Part shown: one piece after another, positions 25,311 to 33,797 of the stretch
Numbering within the stretch: the first letter of the stretch is position 1
How the letters are laid out: each line of letters begins with the position of its first letter
From: Bin87 sp965197635
Lineage (GTDB): Bacteria > Chloroflexota > Dehalococcoidia > Lucifugimonadales > UBA3495
NCBI GenBank assembly: GCA_965197635.1
Contig: CBDANN010000005.1
Coordinates: forward strand, 248,001-312,000
Direction: 5' to 3'
DNA: 64,000 bases
Translations under genes and position numbers: made by a program
The notes under the pieces: generated by a model
What the model saw: only the letters and a program-made list of their open reading frames with translations
Databases searched by the model: none
Told to the model about the DNA's origin: nothing

Positions 25311-26516
25311 ATGACCTACTCTCTGCTCACCGGCCTGCGAGTGCTCGAAATCGGTTCCATGATCTCCGCACCCTACTGCGGAAAGCTGCTGGCGGACGCG
25401 GGAGCGCGAGTGGTCAAGCTGGAACCACCGACCGTGGGAGAGGCAGCGCGCCGCTACGGGCCATGGCCCGATGACATTCCTCACCCGGAACGCAGCGGCC
25501 TATTTCTTTACCTCAACGCCAATAAGCAGGGCGTCACCGCCAACCTGGAGACGCCAACCGGGCGCAGCATAATGCAGAGGCTGGCAGCATCGTCCGACGT
25601 GGTGGTGCACAACGCGCCGCCGGCGGATATGGAGCGGTTGGGGTTGGACTATGATGCGTTGGCAGCGGACCATCCCGGCTTGGTGATGGCCAGCATCAGC
25701 CCGTGGGGGCTTTCCGGTCCGTGGCGCGACTACAAGGCTTATGACATCAACCTGGCGGCGGCCGGCGGCATCTCCGAGGGTTTGGGCGAAGAAGACCGGG
25801 AGCCTCTGAGCTTCGGCACGCCCGCAGTGGGCTATTTCGCCGGCATGGCGGCGGCATCTTCCGTCGTGATGGCGTTGCTGGGCAGGGATACTCACGGTGG
25901 GCAGCATATCGACATCGCCGAGGCGGAGACGATGGCCGGCCTCTACAACGGGCCGGAGGCGTTGATGGCGGTGTACGAGTGGCGGGTCACCCGCCGCACC
26001 GGGCATCACGCGCTGGACTTCCCGTACCCCAATTGCATCCTTAGGTGCAAGGACGGCCACATCTTCGTCGGCTCCCCTGAGGGTCGCCAATGGGGTCGTT
26101 TGCTACAGATAATGGGCAATCCGGAGTGGTCGCAAGAGCAGCGTTTTCGCAATCGCACTGCAATGAATAATCTCTACGCCGACGAGGTGGACGGCTACGT
26201 CGAAGGGTGGCTGGCCGACTACACCAAGGCCGAATTGCTGGAAATCGCCCTGGAGCACCGCATCCCTTTGGCTCCGGTGCGAACCTATGACGAAGTACGC
26301 GCCGACCCTTCACTCGCCGATCTTTTCGTGGTAATCGAACGTGCGGACACTGGAACCGTGGCATATCCGGGCCCTCCCTATCGTCTGGCGGACGGCGACG
26401 TTGCGCCATCCACGCCGGCTCCGACCCTGGGTCAGCACAACAAAGAGATCATTTGTGGAGAACTTGGCTACTCCGCAGAGGAGTTGGTCAAGCTTTACCA
26501 GACCGGCATCATTTAA
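25311..26516 (+). CDS. CaiB/BaiF family (class III) CoA transferase
   Basis: This 401-residue protein is full length for class III CoA transferases. The N-terminal block LLTGLRVLEIGSMISAPYCGKLLADAGARVVKLE, the LNANKQGVTANLETPTGR region and the catalytic-Asp area (ETMAGLYNGPEALMA around residues 205-220) fit, as does the C-terminal GQHNKEIICGELGYS. These enzymes move CoA between carboxylic acids without a covalent CoA-thioester enzyme intermediate at Glu. A second member lies at 26871-28124, and a MaoC-type hydratase follows, so the group probably activates and hydrates an unsaturated organic acid. Confidence 0.92.
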   Translation: MTYSLLTGLRVLEIGSMISAPYCGKLLADAGARVVKLEPPTVGEAARRYGPWPDDIPHPERSGLFLYLNANKQGVTANLETPTGRSIMQRLAASSDVVVHNAPPADMERLGLDYDALAADHPGLVMASISPWGLSGPWRDYKAYDINLAAAGGISEGLGEEDREPLSFGTPAVGYFAGMAAASSVVMALLGRDTHGGQHIDIAEAETMAGLYNGPEALMAVYEWRVTRRTGHHALDFPYPNCILRCKDGHIFVGSPEGRQWGRLLQIMGNPEWSQEQRFRNRTAMNNLYADEVDGYVEGWLADYTKAELLEIALEHRIPLAPVRTYDEVRADPSLADLFVVIERADTGTVAYPGPPYRLADGDVAPSTPAPTLGQHNKEIICGELGYSAEELVKLYQTGII

Positions 26517-26547
26517 CCCTTGTTGTCCCCTAACCCTTGTTGTCCCC
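26514..26547. repeat. 17-bp tandem duplication over a stop codon
   Basis: Two perfect tandem copies of TAACCCTTGTTGTCCCC; the first copy includes the TAA stop of the upstream CoA transferase gene. Probably a simple slippage duplication. Confidence 0.85.
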
Positions 26548-26600
26548 AATCCCGACGTTTACTCCAATGGCCAACTCAATCAATCGGGTCCGGTAGCGTC

Positions 26601-26858
26601 ATGCTCATCCGCATCGCCATCGTGTGCGTGGTTGTGTTCATGGGAAGCTGCCTCATCGCCCGTCAAATCGCCCTGCGCAAGAACCACCGACCCGACGTCA
26701 TCATCATTGCCGGCATCATCGTCGGGGCCATCGCCTTTGGGTTATTATGGACGTTGAGCCTGGTTTACGGCGGCAATTACACCAAGATAGCGGCGGCGGC
26801 GGTGCTGGCGGTGATGCCGGCGCTGGCCGCATGGATAGTCCCTCCGCGACAAACCTAG
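26601..26858 (+). CDS. Small membrane protein, three hydrophobic segments
   Basis: An 85-residue protein with hydrophobic segments at about residues 2-20, 33-57 and 62-80 (IAIVCVVVFMGSCLIARQI; VIIIAGIIVGAIAFGLLWTL; KIAAAAVLAVMPALAAWIV). I do not recognise a family. It starts at the ATG at 26601, the first Met of the hydrophobic core; upstream in-frame Met codons would add a Pro- and Ser-rich extension overlapping the tandem repeat. It lies between two CoA transferase genes in the same direction, 12 bases before the second, so it is likely co-transcribed. Confidence 0.6.
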   Translation: MLIRIAIVCVVVFMGSCLIARQIALRKNHRPDVIIIAGIIVGAIAFGLLWTLSLVYGGNYTKIAAAAVLAVMPALAAWIVPPRQT

Positions 26859-26870
26859 AGAAGCAGGACT

Positions 26871-28124
26871 ATGGCCTCAACAGAAAACACTACCGCAAAC
26901 GCTCCACCGATTATCGACGGCATCCTGGCCGGATACCGGGTGTTGGACTTCGGCTGGGTATTGGCCGGCGCTTTGCCCGGCATGATCCTGGCCGATATGG
27001 GAGCGGAGGTGATCAAGGTAGAAACGCGCCAGCGGCTGGACTATATGCGCATGGGCCGGCCCATCGTGGGAGATCAGCCCGATCCCGAGCAGAACCCGAT
27101 GTTCCACAACGTAAACCGGGGCAAGCTCAGCGTTACTCTGAATATCAGCGAACCCGACGCGGTGGAACTGGCGAAACGACTGGCCGCCCGCTGCGACGTG
27201 GTTATCGAGAACTTCTCGCCCGGTGTGATGGAACGGCTGGGGTTGGGCTACGAAACCCTCCGCAGCATCAAATCCGACATCATCATGGCGTCCATTTCCT
27301 CCACCGGACAGGAGGGGCCGTTGCGTGACTTGCGCGCCTACGCGCCGTCCATTGGATCGCTGTCGGGCCTGGACAGCACCATGGGATACGAGGGGGGCGG
27401 CCCCCTGGGGCTAAAGCACGCTTTCGGCGATATTTGCGGCGCGCTTCATTCCGTGTTTGCTATCGTGTCCGCGTTGTACCACCGTAACCGTACCGGCCAG
27501 GGGCAGTACATCGACGTGTCGATGCTGCGGGCCACAGTGGTGACGCAGGGGATCGGTTTGATGGAACACGCCCTGACCGGGCGCTCATTGCAACCTCGGG
27601 GTAACTACGACCCGACTATGGTTCCTTACGGTAACTACCCGTGCGCCGGCGAGGACAGTTGGGTGTCCATCGCCGTGGGTTCAGAGGATGAGTGGCGTGG
27701 CCTAGTGGAGGCTATGTGCAACCCAGAGTGGGCAGACGACCACCGGTTCCGCAGCCAGTACCGCCGTCAGCGCCACCGCCGCGAGTTGGATTCTCTGCTG
27801 TCGCAATGGACGGCGCAACAAGATGCGGATGCTGCTACCGACTTGCTCCAACGGCATGGTGTGGCCGCATCTCCGGTACTGAGTGCTGAAGAACGCCTTT
27901 TCCACCCGCATTTCATGGAGCGGGGTCTCTACAACGATATCGATCACCCGTCCCTGGGTGCTGAACCCATTTTTAACCTGATGTGGGGCCTGAACAAAAC
28001 TCCGTCGGCGGTGCGTCGACACGCGCCACTCATGGGCGAACACAACCGTGAGGTGCTGTGTGGTATTCTGGGGCTGAACGATGGAGAACTGGCCGAGCTG
28101 GAGGCGCGGCAGGTGGTGTACTAG
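26871..28124 (+). CDS. CaiB/BaiF family (class III) CoA transferase
   Basis: This 417-residue protein has the family landmarks: ILAGYRVLDFGWVLAGALPGMILADMGAEVIKVE at the N-terminus, NVNRGKLSVTLNISEPDAVEL, VVIENFSPGVMERLGLGYE, GQGQYIDVSMLRATV in the active-site region (Asp of YIDVS), and MGEHNREVLCGILG near the C-terminus. It is a diverged paralogue of the enzyme at 25311-26516. In Chloroflexota, class III transferases take part in 3-hydroxypropionate-type and mesaconyl-CoA chemistry as well as carnitine and aromatic acid use; sequence alone does not pick one. Downstream are two small membrane proteins and a MaoC hydratase. Confidence 0.92.
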   Translation: MASTENTTANAPPIIDGILAGYRVLDFGWVLAGALPGMILADMGAEVIKVETRQRLDYMRMGRPIVGDQPDPEQNPMFHNVNRGKLSVTLNISEPDAVELAKRLAARCDVVIENFSPGVMERLGLGYETLRSIKSDIIMASISSTGQEGPLRDLRAYAPSIGSLSGLDSTMGYEGGGPLGLKHAFGDICGALHSVFAIVSALYHRNRTGQGQYIDVSMLRATVVTQGIGLMEHALTGRSLQPRGNYDPTMVPYGNYPCAGEDSWVSIAVGSEDEWRGLVEAMCNPEWADDHRFRSQYRRQRHRRELDSLLSQWTAQQDADAATDLLQRHGVAASPVLSAEERLFHPHFMERGLYNDIDHPSLGAEPIFNLMWGLNKTPSAVRRHAPLMGEHNREVLCGILGLNDGELAELEARQVVY

Positions 28125-28178
28125 CAACCGTCCCGGCTCCGTTCGCGAGTTTCTCGTTGGTGCAGGGAGGCGGCAAAG

Positions 28179-28412
28179 ATGATGAAAATCCGCAAAGACA
28201 GCTACCTTCGGGCTTTGGGACTGCAAGCCACGCTGGCCATCGTGCTACCCATTGCCCCCATCGTTCTGCTGATACTGATACTGGCTGAAATTCCCTATGC
28301 CGGGAACCTCTGGCTGGGTCTGGCCCTTATGGTCGCACTGCTGTTTTTTGGTCTGGGACTGCTCACCTACTGCATACGTCACGACCTGCGCGGGGACCGT
28401 TGGCAATGGTGA
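28179..28412 (+). CDS. Small two-helix membrane protein
   Basis: A 77-residue protein with two hydrophobic segments (about residues 14-33 and 40-62) and a basic N-terminus. A strong GGGAGG lies eight bases before the ATG. It overlaps the next gene by seven bases. The pair resembles two-subunit small membrane protein sets (such as tripartite-transporter small subunits), but no family motif is visible, so function is left open. Confidence 0.65.
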   Translation: MMKIRKDSYLRALGLQATLAIVLPIAPIVLLILILAEIPYAGNLWLGLALMVALLFFGLGLLTYCIRHDLRGDRWQW

Positions 28413-28786
28413 GGCCGGTAAATCAGCAGTCGCAGCATTTTCAGTCACTGTCGCTCACCATTCTCGCTATTGCTACGGCGGCAATTGGATTCGGGCTTTT
28501 CGGCGTCGATTTCCCTACTATCGCCGGCCTGCCGGATTTAGAGGGACCGGCCCGGTTTTGGGCTGCTCTGAAGCTGATTTGCGGAGCAGGCGGCATGATT
28601 AGCTATGCATCGGTTCTGGTCGCGGTTGGCAAAATTCTAACGCAGGATTCGCCGGTTACGGGCCGTCAAGCAACCTTAGGCCCTTTATTGCTAATGGGCG
28701 TGGTGATGGTATTCGTAGCGTTGATATTCATCATCGGCGTATTTGAGGAACCGTCCAAAGTTACCCAAGAGGCAGCAGGAAAATGA
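28406..28786 (+). CDS. Small membrane protein, three to four helices
   Basis: A 126-residue protein with hydrophobic segments at about residues 15-30, 50-70 and 90-112 (LLLMGVVMVFVALIFIIGVF). The ATG at 28406 overlaps the end of the preceding gene, and its TGA overlaps the ATG of the MaoC hydratase gene (ATGA), so three genes are translationally coupled. The composition (GLPDLEGPARFWAALKLICG between helices) recalls TctB-type small transporter subunits, but similarity is too weak to assign. It may form a carrier with the preceding two-helix protein for the acid handled by the CoA transferases. Confidence 0.65.
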   Translation: MVRPVNQQSQHFQSLSLTILAIATAAIGFGLFGVDFPTIAGLPDLEGPARFWAALKLICGAGGMISYASVLVAVGKILTQDSPVTGRQATLGPLLLMGVVMVFVALIFIIGVFEEPSKVTQEAAGK

Positions 28787-30018
28787 CTCAACAGCAACCC
28801 CAACAACAGGTAGTCGAAACACTCCCCGAAGTCGAGGGCGGCATCTCCGACGAAGCCCTGGACGCCGCTCGCGCCATGATTGGCGTGCGAATGCGAACCG
28901 AGCAGTACGTGCGCCAGGCAAACCTGGACACCATGCTCAACTTCGTCAACGGCATCGGCGACGCCAACCCGCTCTTCCGCGACCAGGAGTACGCTGTCTA
29001 CTCCAAATATGGCAGCGTCGTCGGCCATCCTTGCGCACCTTATATGCGCCACTGGTCGGGACGCACCCGGTGGGGTTTGCCCGGCGTGCATGGGTTCTTC
29101 GCCGGCAACGACTGGGAGTTTTTCCGTGTCCTGCGGCCCGGCGATGCCGTCAACTGCGTGGAACGGGTGCTTGACGTGCAGGAAAAGCAGAGCGCCTATT
29201 CCGGCCGGCTGGTCATCCAGTACGTGGAAACCACCTATTCCAACCAGCGCGACGAGGTGGTAGCCCGCGTGGTGGGCTGGTGTACCCGCCACCAGCGGCG
29301 CGCATCACGGGAGCGCGGCAAGTACGCCGACGTGCCCAAGCGCCACGAGTACACCGAAGACGAACTGGCTGCCATTGACGAGCAGGTGCTGAACGAAACG
29401 GCTCGGGGCGGCCAGCCCCGCTATTGGGAGGACACCGAAGTCGGCGAGGACCTGCCGACGGTGGTGCGCGGGCCGCTGTCGTTGCAGGACGTCAGCGCGT
29501 TCCTGGTGGGCACCGGGCGCTCCAGCGCCCACGGCGTTTTGCTCCGTGAGGCCATGCGACACCCCAATCATTTCTTCCGCAACCCCGAATCGGGCGGTGG
29601 CCTGGAGTATACGGGCATCGGCCACCTGCGTGATTCCGTCGCCGAGGCTGTCGGTGTTCCCGGCGCTTACGACTACGGCCCGCAACGGGTGTCGTGGCTG
29701 GGAACCCTGATGACCAACTGGATGGGCGACGATGCCTTTCTGAAGCGTTTGCGCGTGGAAACCCGCCGGTTCAACATTTATGGCGACACCCAGTTCTGCA
29801 AAGGTCGCGTGGCGCGCAAGTACATCCACAACGGAAATGCCCTGGTGGACGTGGACATCTGGGCCGAAAACCAACGGGGCGAAGTGACCGCCCCCGGCAT
29901 GGCCACCGTGCAGTTGCCCTCCCGCAATCCCCGCAATCCCTGGTTCACCGACGGGAGTCACCTGTCTTTGCGCGACGTAACGCTGCCGGAGGAGGCTCCG
30001 CCCATACTGCCGGTGTGA
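28783..30018 (+). CDS. MaoC-like double-hotdog hydratase/dehydratase
   Basis: This 411-residue protein has two hotdog halves. The N-terminal half (about residues 50-170) contains FVNGIGDANPLFRDQEYA and RPGDAVNCVERV; the C-terminal half (about 210-390) contains EVGEDLPTVVRGPLSLQDV and LTTNW-type text (LMTNWMGDDAFLKRLRVE) typical of FAS1-like dehydratase/MaoC proteins. The hydratase motif with Asp and His is plausible in the first half (GDANP...). Such enzymes hydrate enoyl-CoA or mesaconyl-CoA type substrates. It is coupled to the upstream membrane protein gene and completes a five- to six-gene CoA-acid operon. Confidence 0.8.
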   Translation: MTQQQPQQQVVETLPEVEGGISDEALDAARAMIGVRMRTEQYVRQANLDTMLNFVNGIGDANPLFRDQEYAVYSKYGSVVGHPCAPYMRHWSGRTRWGLPGVHGFFAGNDWEFFRVLRPGDAVNCVERVLDVQEKQSAYSGRLVIQYVETTYSNQRDEVVARVVGWCTRHQRRASRERGKYADVPKRHEYTEDELAAIDEQVLNETARGGQPRYWEDTEVGEDLPTVVRGPLSLQDVSAFLVGTGRSSAHGVLLREAMRHPNHFFRNPESGGGLEYTGIGHLRDSVAEAVGVPGAYDYGPQRVSWLGTLMTNWMGDDAFLKRLRVETRRFNIYGDTQFCKGRVARKYIHNGNALVDVDIWAENQRGEVTAPGMATVQLPSRNPRNPWFTDGSHLSLRDVTLPEEAPPILPV

Positions 30019-30085
30019 GAACGACGCCGGCGTTGGTCAGCGTCCCGGGCCGGATTGCCGCGCCCATTGTTTGGGACGAGAGGCG

Positions 30086-30373
30086 TCAGTAGGTGAAAAT
30101 ATCGGCCACCGGGCAGGCAAAGCCGGGCAATATCGGTTCGCAGATCAGCGTGTCATTCACCCCCAACCGCTGCACCGCGCCGTCAGCGTGGTGGGCCACT
30201 ATCTCCTGCACGCCGGGACAGATCACTAGCGCCAAGCGCACACCAGCGTCCAGCCACAGCCGTACTATACGTTCTACAGGCGGTTGCCGGTCGTTTGGCG
30301 AAAAAACTTCCACCACCAGGTCGGGAACAACCTCAGCATAGCCGCGACCGCGCGGGCGGATTGCCGTTCGTAA
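30086..30373 (-). pseudogene. Uma2 family protein, C-terminal fragment truncated by IS5 insertion
   Basis: The open frame runs from the IS5 edge at 30373 to a stop at 30086 (95 codons). It holds the Uma2/DUF820 C-terminal half: RGRGYAEVVPDLVVEVFS, ERIVRLWLDAGVRLALVI and LPGFACPVADIF. The N-terminal half is missing and is not found on the other side of the insertion element, so the gene lost its 5' part by deletion or rearrangement, not by simple insertion. A short form could start at an internal GTG at 30316 but would lack half the fold. Confidence 0.8.
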
Positions 30374-31234
30374 GAACCTGTCTACGATCTCTGAAATAGG
30401 TTAAGCTGAGACTATTATCAGGGGAGGGGTAATCATGTCTCATTCCTATCCCAGCGACATCAGTAGGGAGCAATTCGCCCGTATTCTGCCCACGCTGAAG
30501 TCGGCCCGACGCCGGACCAAGCCCCGCATTGTGGACTTGTATGACGTTTTCTGCGGCGTGCTGTATCTCCTGAAAAGCGGCTGCCAGTGGCGAATGCTGC
30601 CGGCGGACTTCCCCGATTGGCGCACTTGTTACCAGTATTTCCGGCAATGGAGCGAGCAGCCCGACCCGGAGCAGGATTCCATTCTGGAACAAGTCCTAAA
30701 AAAATCGGTTGGCGAGGCCCGACCAAGCAATGGGAGGGAAGAGCAGACCAGCTGCTGCATCGTGGACTCCCAGAGCGTCAAGAACACGGACACCGCCGAG
30801 CAGAAGGGCTATGACGCGGGCAAAAAGGTGTCCGGAATCAAGCGTCATATCGCGGTGGACACGCAAGGATTGCCCCATGCGATACAGGTGACTACCGCCG
30901 ACGTTACCGATCGGGCGGGGGCTTTGGCGATGTTTGACGAAAACCGGTCCGACCTCAACCGGGTCCAGAATGTGTTGGTGGACGGTGGTTACACCGGGAA
31001 GCCCTTTGCTGCTGCAGTGCAAGGCATATTGGGAGCCGCGGTGGAAGTGGTGAAACGCAACGAACTGCACACCTTCGTGGTGCTGCCGAAACGATGGGTG
31101 GTGGAGCGGTCATTCGCCTGGCTGGAAAAGTGCCGCCGGCTCTGGAAGAACTGTGAAAGAAAGCTCAATACCAGCCTGCAAATGGTGGTGCTCGCCTTCA
31201 CGGTGCTAATCCTAAAAAGATTGTAAACAGGCTC
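30374..31234 (+). mobile_element. IS5-family insertion sequence, copy 1 (861 bp)
   Basis: Bounded by near-perfect inverted repeats: GAACCTGTCTACGATCT at the left and the complement of GAGCCTGTTTACAATCT at the right. The outer triplets are TAA and TTA, both of TNA type but not identical, so no clean target duplication remains. It carries one transposase gene. Confidence 0.85.
30435..31226 (+). CDS. IS5-family transposase (copy 1)
   Basis: A 263-residue DDE transposase in one open frame. The N-terminal DUF4096-type region (SREQFARILP, VFCGVLYLLKSGCQWRMLP) precedes the catalytic core with the Asp residues in CIVDSQSV and VLVDGGYTG and the Glu in VVERSFAWLEKCRRLWKNCE. Gly-rich spacing and the IKRHIAVDTQGLP block are typical of the IS5 group. 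All catalytic residues are kept, so it could be active. It is about 87% identical to copy 2 by residue count (34 differences in 263), which shows the two copies are not a recent duplication. Confidence 0.93.
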   Translation: MSHSYPSDISREQFARILPTLKSARRRTKPRIVDLYDVFCGVLYLLKSGCQWRMLPADFPDWRTCYQYFRQWSEQPDPEQDSILEQVLKKSVGEARPSNGREEQTSCCIVDSQSVKNTDTAEQKGYDAGKKVSGIKRHIAVDTQGLPHAIQVTTADVTDRAGALAMFDENRSDLNRVQNVLVDGGYTGKPFAAAVQGILGAAVEVVKRNELHTFVVLPKRWVVERSFAWLEKCRRLWKNCERKLNTSLQMVVLAFTVLILKRL

Positions 31235-31476
31235 TTACTGCTGGTTTCGATGCTCCGAGGACGCGTTGCGTCATTATTGCCCGACCTACCACTTCTTTAG
31301 TTCTTTATTGTCAAATGGTAGGAAGGGCTTTGCGGGGTCCGCGGGCTGGCGGGAATCCGACAGCTGAGGTATTCACTGTGGCAGATACGAATCTACCTGG
31401 TTTCGGCTCTGTGGCCGATGCCTTCACCAATTGGGAGGAATTATGGTCGGACACGCGGATGTCCTCAGCGACGTAG
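31235..31476 (+). pseudogene. Superfamily 2 helicase, C-terminal fragment truncated by IS5
   Basis: Directly after the IS5 end the plus frame is open to a TAG at 31474. It reads LTAGFDAPRTRCVIIARP then LYCQMVGRALRGPRAGGN, which is the motif V-VI region of DEAD/DEAH-type (type I restriction-like) helicases, with the QxxGRxxRG arginine fingers, followed by a short FGSVADAFTNWEELW tail. Everything upstream of motif V is gone. The stop lies 34 bases inside the start of the GHKL ATPase gene, so the two genes were overlapping partners in one operon. Confidence 0.75.
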
Positions 31477-32127
31477 ACCGCAGTCTCTTTCCCAGCAGCT
31501 TTACGATCAGAGCGCTGAGGGATAGTCGGTATCACAATTCTGCGTACGCAATCGCCGAATTGATCGACAATGCAATCGAAGCTGGTGCTCCGCTGATTGA
31601 GCTGCTCTGCATGGAGGAGCCGCAACCGGGTCCCATGCGGACCAGACGTCGGGTCTCCGAGATCGCGGTTCTGGATAACGGGACAGGGATGGATGTCAGG
31701 ACTCTGTTGGAGGCTCTCAAGTTCGGCGGAGGGACTCGGCATCATGCAGTCCGGGGGATCGGCAAATACGGCATGGGTTTACCCACGTCTTCCATGTCTC
31801 AGTGCAAGAAGGTTGAAGTTTGGACATGGCAAGATGGACTGAATTCGGTTTGGCACTCCAGTATCGATGCCGACGCCATCGAGCGGGGAGATCACTTGGT
31901 TCCTCTTCCCGACCAAGAAACGCCCATCCCGGACGTTTGGCGACGTGCTGGCAGTGATGAGATTTTCCAGAATCGGTCCGGTACGCTCGTTGTCTGGAGC
32001 AACTTGGATAAAATCCAATGGAAGACCAGCCGCGGGATCATCGACAATACCTCCCGTGAAGTCGGGCGGATCCACCGTCATTACATTGATGCAGGCATAC
32101 ACAAGATAAGCGCCGCCTCTTTTCTCA
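31443..32127 (+). pseudogene. GHKL-type ATPase (MORC/Hsp90/HATPase_c_3-like), truncated by IS5 copy 2
   Basis: The gene begins at an ATG with GGGAGG five bases upstream. About 228 residues remain and show the Bergerat ATP-binding fold: the N box in AIAELIDNAIEAGAP, the G1 box VLDNGTGMD and the G2 box RGIGKYGMGLP. These ATPases occur in MutL, Hsp90, MORC proteins and in several phage-defence systems. The C-terminal transducer and partner regions are cut off at the IS5 boundary at 32128; the few residues beyond are read from the IS. It overlaps the helicase fragment, and the pair looks like the wreck of a two-gene defence operon. Confidence 0.8.
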
Positions 32128-32988
32128 GAGCCTGTCTACGATCTTTTTAGGATTAGCACCATGAAGGCAAGCACCACCATTTGCAGGCTGGTATTGAGCT
32201 TCCTTTCACAGTTCTTCCAGAGTCGGCGGCACTTTTCCAGCCCGGCGAAAGATCGCTCCACCACCCATCGCTTTGGCAGCACCACGAAGGTGTGCAGTTT
32301 GTTGCGTTTCACCACTTCCACCGCGGCTCCCAACAAGCTTTGCACCGCAGTGGCAAAGGGCTTCCCGGTGTAACCCCCGTCCACCAGCACCTTCTGGACC
32401 TGATTGAGGCCGGACCGGTTTGCGTCAAACATCGCCAAAGCCCCAGCCCGGTCGGTAACGTCGGCGGTAGTCAGGTGTAGCGCATGGGGCAATCCTTGCG
32501 TGTCCACCGCGATGTGACGCTTGATTCCGGACACCTTCTTACCCGCGTCATAGCCCTGGTGCCCGGCGGTGTCCGTGTTCTGGACGCTCTGGGAGTCCAC
32601 GATGCAGAAGCTGGTCTGCTCTTTCCGTCCATTGCTTTGTCGGACCGCGCCAACCGATTTTTTTAGGACACGCTCCAGAATGGAATCCTGACCCGGGCCC
32701 GGCCGCTCGCTCCATTGCCGGAAATACTGGTAGCAAGTGCGCCAATTGGAGAAGTCCGCCGGCAGCATTCGCCACTGGCACCCGCTCTTCAAGAGGTACA
32801 GCACGCCGCAGAAAACGTCATACAAGTCCGCGGTGCGGGGCTTGGTCCGGCGGCGAGCCGTCTCCAACACGGGCAGAATACGGGCGAATTGCTCCCGGCT
32901 GATGTCGCTGGGATAGGAATGAGACATGATTACCCCTCCCCTGATAATAGTCTCAACTTAACCTATTTCAGAGATCGTAGACAGGTTC
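32128..32988 (-). mobile_element. IS5-family insertion sequence, copy 2 (861 bp, inverted)
   Basis: Same length and same inverted repeats as copy 1, in the opposite orientation. Outer triplets are TCA (left) and TTA (right), again TNA type but not matching. Its left flank is a cut GHKL ATPase, its right flank a cut IS1380 transposase, so neither is a simple insertion scar. Confidence 0.85.
32136..32927 (-). CDS. IS5-family transposase (copy 2)
   Basis: A 263-residue DDE transposase colinear with copy 1. The catalytic residues are kept (CIVDSQSV, VLVDGGYTG, VVERSF), but the Trp of the conserved SFAWLEK motif is replaced by Gly (SFAGLEK), which may impair it. The DUF4096-type N-terminal region is intact. 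It reads toward copy 1, so the two elements face each other across the 0.9-kb helicase/GHKL remnant. Confidence 0.92.
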   Translation of the reverse strand: MSHSYPSDISREQFARILPVLETARRRTKPRTADLYDVFCGVLYLLKSGCQWRMLPADFSNWRTCYQYFRQWSERPGPGQDSILERVLKKSVGAVRQSNGRKEQTSFCIVDSQSVQNTDTAGHQGYDAGKKVSGIKRHIAVDTQGLPHALHLTTADVTDRAGALAMFDANRSGLNQVQKVLVDGGYTGKPFATAVQSLLGAAVEVVKRNKLHTFVVLPKRWVVERSFAGLEKCRRLWKNCERKLNTSLQMVVLAFMVLILKRS

Positions 32989-33797
32989 TTATCGAGGCCA
33001 TACCCGAAAGGGAGTGGACGCCCCTACCCTACTGGATGGACAGCGCCGCTGACGTGGCCGAGACTACCTACGTCCCCTTCCGGAGTGAGCCCGACGCCGC
33101 CCCAGTGCGGCTCATCGTCCGTAGGGTGAAGCCCACTCCCGGCTCCCAACTGGCCCGCTTCGCCACCTACCGCTACCACGGCTTCATCACCAGCCGGGAG
33201 GGCGAGACCCGGGAACTGGAGGCCGACCATCGCCGCCACGCCGAGATCGAGAATGCCATCCGCGACCTCAAGTACGGCGTGGGCCTCAACCATCTCCCCT
33301 CGGGCCGCTTCGCCGCCAACGCCGCCTGGCGGGCCGTACAAGGTCATCGCCCACAACCTGGCTCGCTGGACCGCCCGCATCGAGCTGGGAGAGCCAGAGG
33401 TGGTAACCACCAGGACCCTCCGGCGGCGCTTCTTCGCCATGGCCGGACGCCTCACTTTGCATCTTCCCCTGCACTGGCCTTGGGAAAACCAGTTCAGCCG
33501 CGCCCTCACTCGATTGCGTGCCCTGCCACTCCCTTCCTGACGGTGGCGCCGGCAACCGGCCCGCCAATCCCACCCGCCAGTCAGTCAAACGTCTCCCCAG
33601 CTCGCGCCAGATGGCTCACCGAGTGTTCCCTGCTGCCTCCGGCTCAGCCATCAAAGGCTCCTCACGCTTGACACTGGCGGGCCGATTGCCAACCACCAGG
33701 CCCAGCTACCCGCATTCCGCCCGAACCATCGCCTCTTCATCACCCTCGTGTCCCGTTCCAGTGCTCCCACAATGCCTTTCGGTGGATTCGGGTTAAA
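32989..33797 (+). mobile_element. IS1380-family remnant (copy 3)
   Basis: The 3' half of an IS1380 element: the truncated, frameshifted transposase plus the downstream end with the terminal repeat TCGGTGGATTCGGGTTAAA at 33779-33797. The 5' half was removed at the boundary with IS5 copy 2. Confidence 0.8.
32991..33540 (+). pseudogene. IS1380-family transposase, 5'-truncated and frameshifted
   Basis: The sequence begins in the middle of the transposase (IEAIPEREWTPLPYWMD, aligning with IEAIPEDGWTPISYWMD of the copy at 38808) and stays in frame through HAEIENAIRDLKYGVGLNHL. At about 33338-33342 the frame shifts (the region encoding AVQVMAHNLARW in the intact copy is reached in another frame), and the last part resumes as HNLARWTARIELGEPEVVTT to RLRALPLPS and a TGA at 33538. 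It also has a deletion near the C-terminus (the KARR block is missing). Not functional. Confidence 0.88.

Noticed and set aside
25311..30018. Assignment to the 3-hydroxypropionate bi-cycle (mesaconyl-CoA transferase and hydratase)
   Set aside because: The gene types fit but class III CoA transferases and MaoC proteins serve many pathways; no other cycle enzyme is nearby.
30374..32988. Composite transposon carrying the GHKL gene
   Set aside because: Neither outer nor crosswise target triplets match, and both enclosed genes are truncated at the IS edges, so there is no sign that the block moved as a unit.
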